This document shows, piece by piece, positions 54,151 through 64,000 of a stretch of DNA of 64,000 nt (the first letter of the stretch is position 1; each line of letters starts with the position of its first letter). The notes under the pieces were generated by a model. It had not been told where the DNA came from, ran no database searches, and saw only the letters and a list, made by a program, of their open reading frames with translations. Source of the stretch: Anastrepha obliqua (Eukaryota > Arthropoda > Insecta > Diptera > Tephritidae). The position numbers and the translations under genes are program-made. The DNA lies in the NCBI RefSeq assembly GCF_027943255.1, contig NC_072893.1, forward strand, positions 43,484,001 through 43,548,000. Direction: 5' to 3'.

Positions 54151-55655
54151 GTGATCGCTATACATTCGTAAATGCATAGGCAAATAAAGAAGAAGTATAA
54201 GAGAATGAGTTTAGTAGCTTCAGATATTACTCTTAATATCTTACTTAGATAAGTAGGGTAGATAAAAATCTTTGCGGTCACGCTACCTTTTGAAGCAGCA
54301 TTGAAGAACAAATCAAAAACTATTTCAGCAAAAACAGAAACCAATAAATGTCCCAACGAATAGCTTTAGCCATATATCTATTAAACTGATACTACATTTG
54401 CTGAATATTTTTGACACTATTCTGCAAAACTTAAAAACATTGTTTTTTTGTACACTTCTTAACTTTTTTTATCCACATTACTTTTGTAGATGAACTCATT
54501 TTACTGACAATAATGGAAGAATACCTGTATAGAAATATTCATAGAAACAAAACCCGATTTACAAAAAGGAACCGTTGCGCACAGCTACACACACATTCAC
54601 AGGCAAACGAACGCGGCGGTATGTACTGCATATAGATTTGTGAGTCGAGAATACTCACAACCTTCTCAAGGGACTTTGGGCGAACTAAGTGCTTATTGGC
54701 AAAACACTTAGCAACAACAGAAAAAACACTTAGCAACAATGGGAAAAACAATGCGGAACAGACACATAAAGTGGTGAGGCGGGAAAGGAGTTACGAAAAA
54801 CAAAAACCTAAAAGTATATAAAGCAAGAATCGGAAATCAGTTTTACTAGCTTCATACTGATAGCAACAATGCAAGTGACGAAATCGCTGAGGAAATAACT
54901 TAAAGAGGGCGACTCTTAAAATGAAAAGCGAGGAGAGAAGCGGTTGAGCTACAAACATATCTGTTTGGGTGTCGCCTTAAGAAGCGACTAAAAACAATTG
55001 AAGCAGCGAAACTAAACAATGAGCAGGGCACTTGTAAGCTTTCTACACTACACACATACATACATACATACGTATTTTAGTTGTCTGCATGCTGTCTCAT
55101 ATAACGGAGGAGCGCGACGCGTTGACTCCTTGATGGCTGGTTCTGAAGTTGAGTGACGGTGACAAGCAACCGAACTAAGTACGTACTCGTACATCTATTG
55201 CAAAAACAGCAAGAACAGCGATGAGAAATAGCAGCGCCAGCAATTGATTGACTAAAGTAGCTATGGTGAACAGGAAAAGGACTCAACAATAAAATGAAGA
55301 AAACAGCAACAATAGCAGCTAAGTAGTAAGGAACTATATATTTGTAGAATAGAAGGTATGTACAGTTGTGCTCACAATATTAGCTCCACGACATATTGCG
55401 AACCTTTGATTATTAATATTTTTTTAAGTTTTTTTATTGGGCTATGAAAATATGGCTCTTATTACAACAAAAACCATATAACTCAGAGCTCGGAACTTTT
55501 ACAAAATTTTGAACAAAATATATTGAACAAAATTTATTACAAAATACATAATTGTGCAAACCTTAATTTAAATTTCAGCAAAGTTTCTGTTTTGAAACTT
55601 TTTAGTCAGATTTTTTAGAAAACTTTCATCTGAATAGCTTTGTAGCAAGTTTTCG
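54151..55655. other. spacer containing one copy of a diverged direct repeat
   Basis: No gene seen. The stretch 54775-54945 resembles 57852-58020 (see separate entry). An ACAT microsatellite lies at about 55055-55070. Confidence 0.45.
54775..54945 (+). repeat. diverged direct repeat C, copy 1 (copy 2 at 57852-58020)
   Basis: Shared words in order: GAGTTA-GAAAAACAAAAA, CGGAAATCAGTT-TACTA, TGA-GAAATCG, GGCG-CT-TTAAA-ATGA. I judge the two about 70-75% similar by eye over 170 bp. They lack ORFs and terminal repeats; they could be part of an old segmental duplication. Confidence 0.6.
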
Positions 55656-55657
55656 AC

Positions 55658-55800
55658 TGGCGGCCACCGTAACCGTATAAGCAGACAACTAAAACCGCTG
55701 AAGTTTTAGACTACCCATGGAGTGAAGTGCAGCAATTGATAGAAACATTTTTTTTTTTGTTTTTTTCAATGGAGGTCGCTTCCCGGCGGACAAGTTTTCC
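55658..55800 (+). mobile_element. highly diverged SINE family A piece
   Basis: GGCGGCCACCGTAACCGTATAAG resembles the family head, and after a T-run AATGGAGGTCGCTTCCCGGC-GGACAA resembles the AGCGGTCGCTCCTCGGCAGGCAA block. The intervening sequence is unrelated. Confidence 0.45.
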
Positions 55801-56044
55801 CATACAACTTTTGGTGCAAATTCCGGAAAAATTAGTGTATAAAAAATCACGTGTTGTTTCCGTATAAAAAAAAATTCGAGTACTCGTTATAAGGAAAAAA
55901 AATGAATAGGGAAAAAAGTATCAAACACTAAAGCGATTTTATAACTACTTCAAATTTTAACTTGTTGTAGCAAAATTTAAAGGACTATGTCCAGAGCTGC
56001 ATGTCCAGAATTCTTCTAAAAATTCTGAATAAAAAACTGGAAAG

Positions 56045-56620
56045 TTGGAAATTTTAATTTTTTTTAATTTTGTGCTTACTTTGATGCTCAGACCTTTTTG
56101 TTTTAGTATGAACTATATTTTTGATAAAAATTAAAAAAAAGAATTTATTGTTAAAAAAAAAAATAATAAAAATTAAAAGAAAAAGAGGAGAAAACCAGAA
56201 TTTATTCTTGCAAAAAATTAAAAAAAAAAAAATCAAAAAAAATTATTTTAAAATTCGAAAAAAAATTTGCCAAAAATTAAAAAAAAAAATCGAAGAAAAG
56301 TTTAGAAACAAATTTATTGGAGAAAAAAACCGTGGTTGTCTAAAAAAATGTAAGTAATAAAAAATAAAAAACTTCCCAAAACAAAAATATAAAAAAAATT
56401 ACAAAATTATCAAAAAAAAAAAAAAAAAAAAAAACACTAAGTAATAATTAAAATTTAAAAATACAAAAATTTATCGTCAAAAACAAAAAAATTAAATAAA
56501 AAATTGAAAAATTGTCAAAAAAATAATAATAATAATGAAAATTAAAAAATAAAAAATTAAAATTTTATCGTTAAAAATACACAAAATTGTCTAAACTTTG
56601 CAATAAATAGCGTTGTTATT
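56045..56620. repeat. extreme A-rich low-complexity block
   Basis: Almost 600 bp dominated by AAAAAT/AAAATT runs with an A-run of more than 20 near 56412-56434. The ORF pair at 56054-56357 (Lys/Asn/Ile or Phe/Leu) is a product of composition. No unit period is evident. Confidence 0.9.
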
Positions 56621-57850
56621 ATTGTGCACAAAGGAGTATATATGTACATATGTATTTTTATATGTATGTTTGCATGTGCTAAGTTTATTATAGTGCCTGA
56701 GTTAGTAGACGTGCAAATGAGCGAAAAGTCGCAAATACAATGGAGGCGACAGCAATCAGCGATGCTCACACATACATACATATGTATACCTAGACCTATA
56801 CATAAATCGATAAGAATCATAACGGATTGAAGGGAATTGAGAGAAAAGTGAAGAAAACAACAATAATCCAAATGACTGTCTTACAAGTGTCATAGTTTGC
56901 TCTTGAAGAGATAAAAACGTAAGGCAATAGGTAGAGTGATGACGGATAAAAGTAATTCCGAATCTATTATTACATAGGCAAACAAACAGCAGTGACAAAA
57001 GAACAAAAAAAAAAAAACAAAAAAACAGTTACGACATAGTAAGTAGCTAAAAGTGTCTCAGAAATAAATGAATGGGGGTATACGTACGTATTATATGAAA
57101 TACCCAAGGGGCTCCAAAATGACAGACAGCATAAAAAATTCCACAAGCAAAAACTATTGCAATAACAATCATCTTCAAGGCAGCGCAAGTTTTGGCAGAC
57201 AAGCGAAGATAACGAGCAGCTCAGAGCAAATAAGTAGATGATGGCAGGGGATAAACACACACACAAATACATTTGAGAGTGTCTATAAAACTAACGTTAT
57301 CGGTACGATGAAGGCGACGAGTGTATGCACTCTTTAAGCACAAAAGCACACATCCTCGAATATACAAGGAAGTTTACTTATCAATACAAATTCAAGTAGT
57401 CGTAGTTGTTCTGCCAAATGTACGTACAAGTAGAGTGGCTGTCAGCGTAAACAGGCGAGGCAACATACATACGGGTACTAACTAAAAAGCGCAAAGTTGT
57501 GTGTGCCGGTTCGTTTTTCGTGTCCTTTGTGTCATCAAAATCAATTGTCAAACGCAATTGAAGAACAACAATGTCAAATGGCAATTTTCGTCTGCCACAA
57601 TAGTTTTGTTTACCCGTCTATGTTGAGTGTATTTTCGCTGAAGCGGCTATGCGACTTTTATGGTGTGCTTTTGAATGGTAGCCAAAAATGTGAGTTTTAA
57701 ACAGATTTATATAATATTGCATATGACTGTAAGTGACATTTCTGCACCCAGAGCTTTTATTATAATAGATTATCACTGACTAGCTAAAGGGGAAGAAGGG
57801 CATTGTGTTGACCAACTTTGCTAAAAAATTATGGTTCACCACGTGTGAGT
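56621..57850. other. spacer, no recognised gene
   Basis: ACAT/ATGT-rich in parts (56640-56800). ORFs lack known motifs. Confidence 0.45.
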
Positions 57851-57851
57851 T

Positions 57852-58020
57852 GGAAAGGTGGGAATGAGTTAAGAAAAACAAAAAACCGAGACAAAATAAA
57901 TCAAAAGCCGGAAATCAGTTCTACTAACGTGTTATTGATATCGAAAACCCTAGTGATGAAATCGGTGTGAAAATTCAATCAAGAAGGCGGCTTAAATATA
58001 AAATGAGGGGCGTAGACACT
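57852..58020 (+). repeat. diverged direct repeat C, copy 2
   Basis: See copy 1 at 54775-54945; same orientation, about 3.1 kb apart. Confidence 0.6.
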
Positions 58021-58289
58021 GTGATATAACTGAAAATGTCTGATGCTCACCTCTGTATTTTTTTTTTCTTTTTTAGCTGGTAAATTTACAAATACAAGCT
58101 TTCTTACAAACTATAGCAAGGCGAATCTATTAAAGGTCGTATCTGTAAGTCAGCTGTTTGATTTTTCTTTCGCCGTGTCCCTGTGGCTGTCAGTCCAGAA
58201 TGAAACAAGGCGAATTCATGTTTTTTCTACTTTACCAATACATTGCTTTGACAGTGAAATGTACATTACACAGTTGTTCGTCTAGTGCC

Positions 58290-58815
58290 ACCACCTTTAA
58301 GGGGTTGTATTCCATTTAGAAGGCCGGAAAAAAGCGAATTTTCCAGAAATTTTTCTGAGAAAGCTTTTAAATTTATTTCTCTAAATTTATACACATATTA
58401 TATTATTATCCAAAGATTTGTTTGGAAAGGAGCTACAACTGATCTCCGGGAGCTCCTCTAAAAAAAGACGTTTTGCGGGGTCACTACAACTGGATACTCT
58501 GAAATTAAAAAAACCAAACAGGTTTCGTTAAAGCAATGTTAAATCTAGTAATTAATAGAAGAAATTAGCTAAATACATTTTTTGACAAAATGGCGGTTTC
58601 TCCAAAAAAAAAAAACATCGATTTTTGACCAAAATTTCGGCATTAAATTGTTTATAAAAAAATATTTATCGGTGAGAAAAAATCTTCCATTAATTATTAA
58701 AAAATATATTTAACAAGTTAAATTTGAGACTAATCGGCTTAGCCGTTTCCGAGTAATGTTAGTCACCGACTTCGAAAACACCATTTTGAGAAAATCGCGC
58801 TGTCGCTCCGGCCTT
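58290..58815 (+). repeat. dispersed non-coding repeat B (copy 2), cut by a mariner
   Basis: It begins TTAAGGGGTTGTATTCCATT, possibly the terminal repeat of a MITE with TTAA-type target. From 58425 it aligns with 21053-21440 (TTTGGAAAGGAGCTACAACT, CAAAATTTCGGC, TTAAATTTGAGACTAATCGG, GAGAAAATCGCGCTG). The alignment stops where the mariner 58819-59562 begins. This copy has an extra AT-rich insertion near 58690-58725. Confidence 0.82.
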
Positions 58816-58818
58816 GCA

Positions 58819-59562
58819 TCAGGTCAGTCCATAAGTTAGTGCGTATTTTACCCATAATTTCACTTTTGTACGATTTTTGCATACAAAAAATTATTCGCGG
58901 AATATAAAGGAACTATTTATATTTTCTTTGATATATTGTGATTTCAACAAGTGATTTTAGTCGCGGATAGAAGCACGTGTTGTTAAAAAATAAAATGGAA
59001 TCTTCCAACGCGTATAAGAGGCATATTTTGTATTTTCTTTATAAAAGTGGTAAAAATGCAACAACTGTTGCTGCAGAAATAAACACTGTTCACGAAAAGG
59101 ATACCGTGAGTGTAAGGACTGCGCAAAAGAGATTTTCAAAATTCCGAAGTGGTAACTGAACCGAACTCTTAGAAGCTGAGCGAAATTTGACAGTCGATAT
59201 GATAGCTCAGAGGTTAAATTCATCGCATTCAACTGTTCACAGGCACTTGGTTCAGTTGTGAAAGGTTTCAAAGCTGGGAAAATGGGTTCCGCATAGACTC
59301 TCCGTCGCCAACGCAAGACCTCATACCGCAAAGCAAACATTAGGCAAGCTGAACGAGCTCGGATGAGAGCTAATGCAGCTTTTGGCTCCAAGGACAACAC
59401 ATTTTTTGAGCAGGGAATTAAAAATTTGCCTAAACGTTGGGAAGAAATTGTAAATAATGAAGGAAAATATATTATTGATAAATAAATACTTTAAACATCT
59501 TTTTTATTATTAATTTTAAAACCACATTTAAAAACGCGCGAACTTATGGACTGACCTGATAT
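58819..59562 (+). mobile_element. mariner deletion derivative (same family as 41003-42101)
   Basis: The left end TCAGGTCAGTCCATAAGTTA and the right end AACTTATGGACTGACCTGA are inverted repeats over about 20 bp, followed by TA. At 744 bp it has lost most of the catalytic domain. The termini are better preserved than in the longer copy. Confidence 0.88.
58996..59485 (+). pseudogene. mariner transposase remnant, N-terminus intact
   Basis: MESSNAYKRHILYFLYKSGK...FSKFRSGN then a stop at 59159. Remnants of the second HTH (TVDMIAQRLNSSHSTVHRHLVQL), WVPHRLS, then a deletion joins to ARPHTAK, ELG and, after a further deletion, EQGIKNLPKRWEEIVNNEGKYIIDK-stop. The catalytic first Asp region and YSPD motif are gone. 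Confidence 0.85.
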
Positions 59563-59600
59563 TTACTTATTTACTTGCATAGTTATTTTAAAGCCGTATA

Positions 59601-60848
59601 CGAGGTGTGTTCCAAAAGTATTACGAATTCAAATTACGAAAATTTTCAAAAATTATTTATTCATTAATATCTATCCCCTTCAAAGTAATCACCTTGAGAT
59701 ATTATGCACTTGTGCTAACGTCTGTTCCAATCTTCAAAGCACTTCAAAAAATCATTTTTTTTATCTTGTTCAGCTCCTCCTTCGATGCCGTCTTTATCTT
59801 GTCAATCATAGCGTCGTCCTTTCATGAGCCTCTTCAGATTCGGGAACAAGAAAAAGTCACAGGGGGCCAGATCTGGGGAATGCGGTGGCAGTGGCATTAT
59901 TAGTGTGTTGTTTTTAGCCAAAAAAGTCGCGCACAAGCAACGATGTGCGAGCAAGGGCGTTATCGTGATGCAAGAGCCAATTTTTGTTCTTCCACAAAGC
60001 CGGGTGTTTCCGGCGGATTGCTTCGCGCAAATTGCACAGGTAATATTCCTTATTGACCGTTTTACGCTGTGGCCAGAACTCGTGATGCACAACGCCCCTG
60101 CAATCGAAGAAAACGGTAAGCAAAACTTTTACATTTGACCGAACTTGGCGCGCTTTTTTCGGTCTTGCTTCGTGCAGCAGCTCCCATTCAGATGATTGAG
60201 CTTTGGTTTCCACGTCATAACCATAAACCCACGATTCGTCACCAGTTGTGACCCTCTGGAGCAAATTTGGCTCGTCGCGGTCAGAGTCCAACATCTCATC
60301 TCATCAGTTCATGCGATGCTGCTTTTGGTCGAAATTGAGCAGTTTTGGTACGAATTTTGCGGCGACCCGTCTCATACCTCATATGTCTAGATCCTCAGCA
60401 ACTTCTCTAGCGGTGATACGACCATTGGCCAATACCATTTTCTCCACTTCATCGATTTTTGCGTCTGTTCTTGAAGCGCTCGGGAGTGCGGCGCTCAGGC
60501 ACGCTTTTCGTCGTTCCCTTCTTCTCGGCCTTCTGAGAACATTTGGTACCACCGATAAACGTTACTTTGGTCCAAAGTAGCTTCTGCGTATGACACAGTC
60601 AACATTCGGAATGCATCCGCGCACTTTATTTCGTTTTTTCACACAAAATTTAATACAGGTTCTTTGATCCATCTTTTTCAAGCAAAGCAGCTGTCAACAA
60701 TTAACAGAACATTCAAAATGGCCTAACTCGTCGGCACGAGTGAGAGACATGAGTACCAACCTATCACGACAAAAAAATCGAAATTCTAATATACACACGT
60801 AACCTGCGAAAATTCAAAATTAGCGATACATTTTGAACACACCTCGTT
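59601..60848 (-). mobile_element. mariner, nearly full length, CGAGGTGTGTTC termini
   Basis: CGAGGTGTGTTCCAAAAGTA at the left (after TA) and ...TACATTTTGAACACACCTCG at the right are inverted repeats. Length of 1248 bp is normal for mariner. The pseudogene occupies 59664-60672 on the minus strand. Same terminal family as 32333-32914. Confidence 0.88.
59664..60672 (-). pseudogene. mariner transposase pseudogene
   Basis: The minus strand starts MDQRTCIKFCVKKRNK at 60672. The first HTH/linker part is scattered over frames. From 60294: MLDSDRDEPNLLQRVTTGDESWVYGYDVETKAQSSEW (first catalytic Asp), VLLTVFFDCRGVVHHEF, TVNKEYYL and WLLHHDNALARTS (second Asp), then a frameshift to PPHSPDLAPCDFFLFPNLKRLMKGRRYD (third Asp), and in a last frame NDFLKCFEDWN...HKCIISQGDYFEGDRY-stop at 59664. 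All three catalytic Asp are still visible, in three frames. Confidence 0.9.
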
Positions 60849-60849
60849 T

Positions 60850-62070
60850 TTTGATAAATTTAGCCTTTTTATTGTTTCAAACTGTTCCTTTTTAATTTAA
60901 TTTAATTTAATAAAACAATTTATATAAATTCCTATATTTATAAGTGAAAATATTGTACACTATTATGCACTCCTAAAATTGCAGAAAATAGTATGTGCTT
61001 CAAAGACAATACTCCTATGTATGTACGACCTTTGCATGAACAAGCCGCTGTTAGAAGCCACTTTTTTTTCGGGTTTCATGCCCGGGTTTTGGTGTTTCGA
61101 TTTCAGGTTCTGTTAAATAGACATAAAACAGAGGCATGGCAGAAGGAGAGAGAGTTTGGAATTTTCTACCACATCGTAAGTTAAGGGTTAACATGATTTT
61201 GTCTTCGAAAAATACATAAATGAGAGAAACTTTGAATGAAAATTATTAAATATTCTTACTTATAAACATAAAAGTAACAAAAACACCAAGTACCTTAAAT
61301 TTTTTTTTTTACATCCGGCTTTAATTTTTAATTTCATAACTTGTACTATTCTAGTCAACAGCGAACTGGTATGACTTTTTCCCATCAAATACAAATTCAT
61401 ATTCTGGTATATTTCCTTAGCAATTTGGCTTTTCGCCGCAGAGTATACACAGCAACCCGAATTGAATTCAATACAAATTTCTTTGAACTAAATTATTCTT
61501 TTCGAACAAACAATTCAATATACAACAACAACAAAAATCAACTCAATTATTTAAACCAATAATTGCATGTGTATAAGTGAGTGAGAATGAAGAGAAAAGA
61601 AGGTAGCAAATCGCAGTGATGAAAAGAATGTTGATTGCCATTGCAAATAATTGTGAATACTTGAATTACGAATGCATTTTAGGGGTTTCTTCGTAAGGTT
61701 GTGGGGAAGTAAACATAATTGACCGTGTGAAAAATATATGAAGCATATGGAAACAATTTCCTGGTTCAGCTGAATAAAAGGGCTGCTTTGATATGTAGAT
61801 GTACGTGTAGAGCACTACGAGGGCTGGCTTTTATGTTTCGAGCTTTTGGAACACTAAATACGAGGAGCTGAAATTCCATATTTGCAAAGAAAAATTATTT
61901 TATTTTTATTTCTGGCAAAAACTTTCATATAACGTTTTCACTTATGAGATTTATGTGTTCTTTTTACAATGATTTTTTTGTTTACTTTTTAACTCCTTTT
62001 TAAAATTGATTTTTTTTTTATTTAAAATTTTTTTTTTTTTATGTTTTTTTGTTTTTCATTGTAACTAGTT
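60850..62070. other. spacer, no recognised gene
   Basis: AT-rich; contains an AATTT repeat near 60893-60910 and T-runs at 62000-62050. ORFs have no motif. Confidence 0.45.
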
Positions 62071-62074
62071 AATA

Positions 62075-62540
62075 AAGGGTGGTTAAGTTTTAAGGGCCTG
62101 TGTTGATTTTGAATAAAATACAATTGTTTTTAGAAATTATTGTCATTTCTCTTTGTGACCGGCCTCAGTTTGGAAAAAATACGACCCAATGAAGCCGCCG
62201 GCCCATAAACCGCACCAAACAGTCACTTTTTTTGGGTGCATTGGCTTTTCGGCAATCACTATTGGATTATTATTCACCCAAATGCGGCAATTCTGCTTAT
62301 TGACGAATCCACTGAGGTGAAAATGTGCCTCATCACCGAAGAAGATTTTCTTCGAAAATTGGTCATTCACTGTTGCCATTTCCTGCCACCATTCTGACAT
62401 AACTTTAACGCGTTGTATATCTTTCCATGGTTCAAATTGAATTAGTCTGAAATTGACAACTGTCAAGTCAAATGCAGAATACACTTGACGTTTAAGTATG
62501 GTTCACATTCAACATGGGCCCTTGAAATTTAACCACCCTT
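62075..62540 (-). mobile_element. DD41D deletion derivative (third terminal-repeat family)
   Basis: AAGGGTGGTTAAGTTTTAAG after TA (62073-62074) mirrors ...CTTGAAATTTAACCACCCTT before TA (62541-62542), with about six mismatches in 39 bp. At 466 bp it has lost about two-thirds of the expected length. The right border directly abuts a LINE fragment. Confidence 0.9.
62143..62484 (-). pseudogene. DD41D transposase central fragment
   Basis: A 113-codon open frame: RVKVMSEWWQEMATVNDQFSKKIFFGDEAHFHLSG (the S-D-E-A-H-F motif with Ser to Gly; first catalytic Asp kept), FVNKQNCRIW, KKVTVWCGLW and FIGSYFFQTEAG. It then runs out at the deletion point near the left terminal repeat. The second and third catalytic Asp and the first HTH are missing. 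Confidence 0.9.
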
Positions 62541-62770
62541 TATATGTCCCAGTGATGCCAATACATGTAGTCTTATGCACTCTCTCTAATTTAGTGGTGT
62601 TATAGCCCTTTCGAAGAGCTTTGCACAAAACTAGACAGGCATATGTCAAAATTGTACAACCTAGTGGACATCCAGAATAGGATACGAGGCTTGAGACTCC
62701 ATTTCTCTCCAAATATGGATTTGCAGTAGTAGAAAGCTACACTGGCCTTCTTAAACCTGATTTACCTGTA
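62541..62770 (-). pseudogene. LINE RT fragment, same type as 45168-47630
   Basis: The minus strand encodes ILTYACLVLCKALRKGYNTTKLERVHKTTCIGITG, matching the block ILAYGCLVWWVALQKGYNTTKLERVQKTAF at about 46040. The nucleotide match is strong (CACTCTCTCTAATTTAGTGGTGTT and GCCCTT-GAAGAGCT). The rest is absent. Confidence 0.85.
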
Positions 62771-64000
62771 GCACATAATGATTTATTATTGTTCGCGACC
62801 ATCAAAAATAAAATGAGAGGCAAACGTGGAATTGAATTTGTAGGGATCCACTTGTGCGTGGCAAAAGTGCTTTTAAAATTGGTTCAAGCGAATGCAAAAG
62901 TGTACTGACTTACCTAAGCAGCACATTTTGAAAAAACAGATATTATTATTTTACCGGCTTTTCATTATTAGGCGCAAAATATAACATAAAATGCAAGCAT
63001 CGCACAACTTATGCTGCAATAATTTTTCATATTCAAATACTTACTTGAAGCTTGAGTGCATGAGAAAGCTGAAATTAAGGCATTTACACTTACATCCTAA
63101 GTATATGCACATAATTGTTCCTGAATTCTGCTGCCACAACTCTTGCAGTCTAGACAAAATGTGCGCTCTGCGTATGCCACATGCCACAAGAGTGTGATGA
63201 AAAAAAATAAATGGCAAGCAGCTGGCAAACTGTATTTCAGGTGGCTGCCACAAATCTAACCGCATGTGTGCAACAATTATTGATACATGTACGCACACTT
63301 CGCACTTCCCACTTGACAGAAGCGAACAAATTTGTTGAGAAGCACGGATTGCTTCGAAGAAATGTGTACTAAATATTTAACGAGTTTTGCCTCAAGGCAG
63401 CATTTGCACACTTTAACTATGAAACCGAAATGCGTAGCGTACTCGTACAAAGTATATGCATATGTGAGTGTATATATGTAAGTGTGCATCATAAGGTATC
63501 TCGAACAAGTTGTTGAACATGCCTTGTTACAAAGAGGCTTACAAATGTGCATACATACAAACTTACATGCAAGCTGAAGTATTGAGGATTTACGCTTGAG
63601 TGCCGTGCATTGGCATTTAACTTTCAGTTGATTATTCAACATTGCTTTAAAGCTCTCGGCCACATTTTCTATTTGTTCCGAAACATGTGAACACTTGTGC
63701 TCACACAATTAGGTCACTGTATCTTTTTACAATATTCGCCATATTTTTCTTGTCCAATTTTTTGCGTTCATTATTAAAAAAATAGTTCATTGATTAGCAA
63801 AATATTTTTAAATCAAAGCTTCATGCTTTGCACGAAATTTACGAAAATTAAAAAAACAAAATTTAAATTTCCAAAAAGTTTTCAACTTTTTAATGACACA
63901 ACTTTTTTAAAGATAGATACAAAATGACGGAAAGGATAGGAGTGACTATTTTATGCCCGAAGTTTGCTCTCCAAAAGTCCTTTAGGATTCCTAATCGCTG
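62771..64000. other. spacer to the window end, no recognised gene
   Basis: No recognised element. The 143-codon minus ORF at 63277-63708 is rich in Cys, His, Tyr and Met and spans TATGTA/CATACA simple repeats, which suggests composition rather than coding. Confidence 0.45.

Noticed and set aside
56054..56357. Lys/Asn/Ile-rich and Phe/Leu-rich ORFs
   Set aside because: Both are translations of A-rich low-complexity DNA on opposite strands.
63277..63708. 143-codon minus ORF as a host gene
   Set aside because: Spans TATGTA/CATACA simple repeats, has biased composition and no recognisable domain.

Overview
This looks like AT-rich nuclear DNA of a dipteran insect, most likely a tephritid-type fruit fly. 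The evidence is the mix of elements: mauritiana-type and other mariners, DD41D Tc1/mariner elements, a piggyBac-like element, many RNase H/RT LINE fragments, and a tRNA-headed SINE with a TTTA tail that recurs here in at least six recognisable copies. The fly assignment is inference from element types; no host gene anchors it. I found no convincing exon of a host protein, no functional tRNA or rRNA gene, no CRISPR array and no bacterial operon. The window reads as transposon-rich intergenic or intronic DNA.

Layout. 1-5.75 kb: a mariner tail, then a nested stack in which a TTAA-flanked piggyBac-like element with a 595-codon transposase ORF sits at the edge of an older mariner (4600-5741) and itself carries a nearly intact younger mariner (3071-4328). 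5.8-9.9 kb: LINE 3' end on the minus strand, two broken Tigger/pogo transposases, one SINE. 11-17.3 kb: a DD41D deletion derivative with perfect 33-bp inverted repeats, an RTE-type LINE 3' end, a Tc1-like HTH fragment, a full-length SINE with a 13-bp target duplication, and a mariner that splits a Jockey-like reverse transcriptase. 18.9-22.6 kb: LINE RT pseudogenes on both strands and a dispersed non-coding repeat. 23.97-25.92 kb: a DNA transposon with long inverted repeats around a broken gene of a family I cannot name.

28.4-36.8 kb: LINE, Tc1-like, Tigger and SINE fragments, a mariner deletion derivative, then an apparently intact DD41D element (32944-34256, 357-aa ORF with all three catalytic aspartates), a 122-bp tandem repeat and a Ty1/copia pol fragment. 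37.6-39.7 kb: a second DD41D element invaded by a SINE (11-bp target duplication), which was invaded by a Helentron-like element carrying a 133-aa ORF with an endonuclease-like end. 40.6-48.9 kb: RTE and mariner remnants, a MITE-like element, and 2.4 kb of an endonuclease/RT/RNase H LINE. 49.1-53.4 kb: an inverted pair of Helentron-like non-autonomous elements. 51.8-54.2 kb: RT fragments. 58.3-62.8 kb: a second copy of the dispersed repeat, two mariner derivatives, another DD41D deletion derivative and a LINE fragment.

How the parts work together: the LINEs are potential helpers for the SINE, while the intact DD41D transposase and the nearly intact piggyBac and mariner transposases could in principle act on matching termini elsewhere. 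Most other copies are broken. The items most worth a second look are the intact DD41D element, the unclassified element at 23973-25921, the Helentron mini-ORF at 39056-39457, and the nested insertions, whose order can be read directly.
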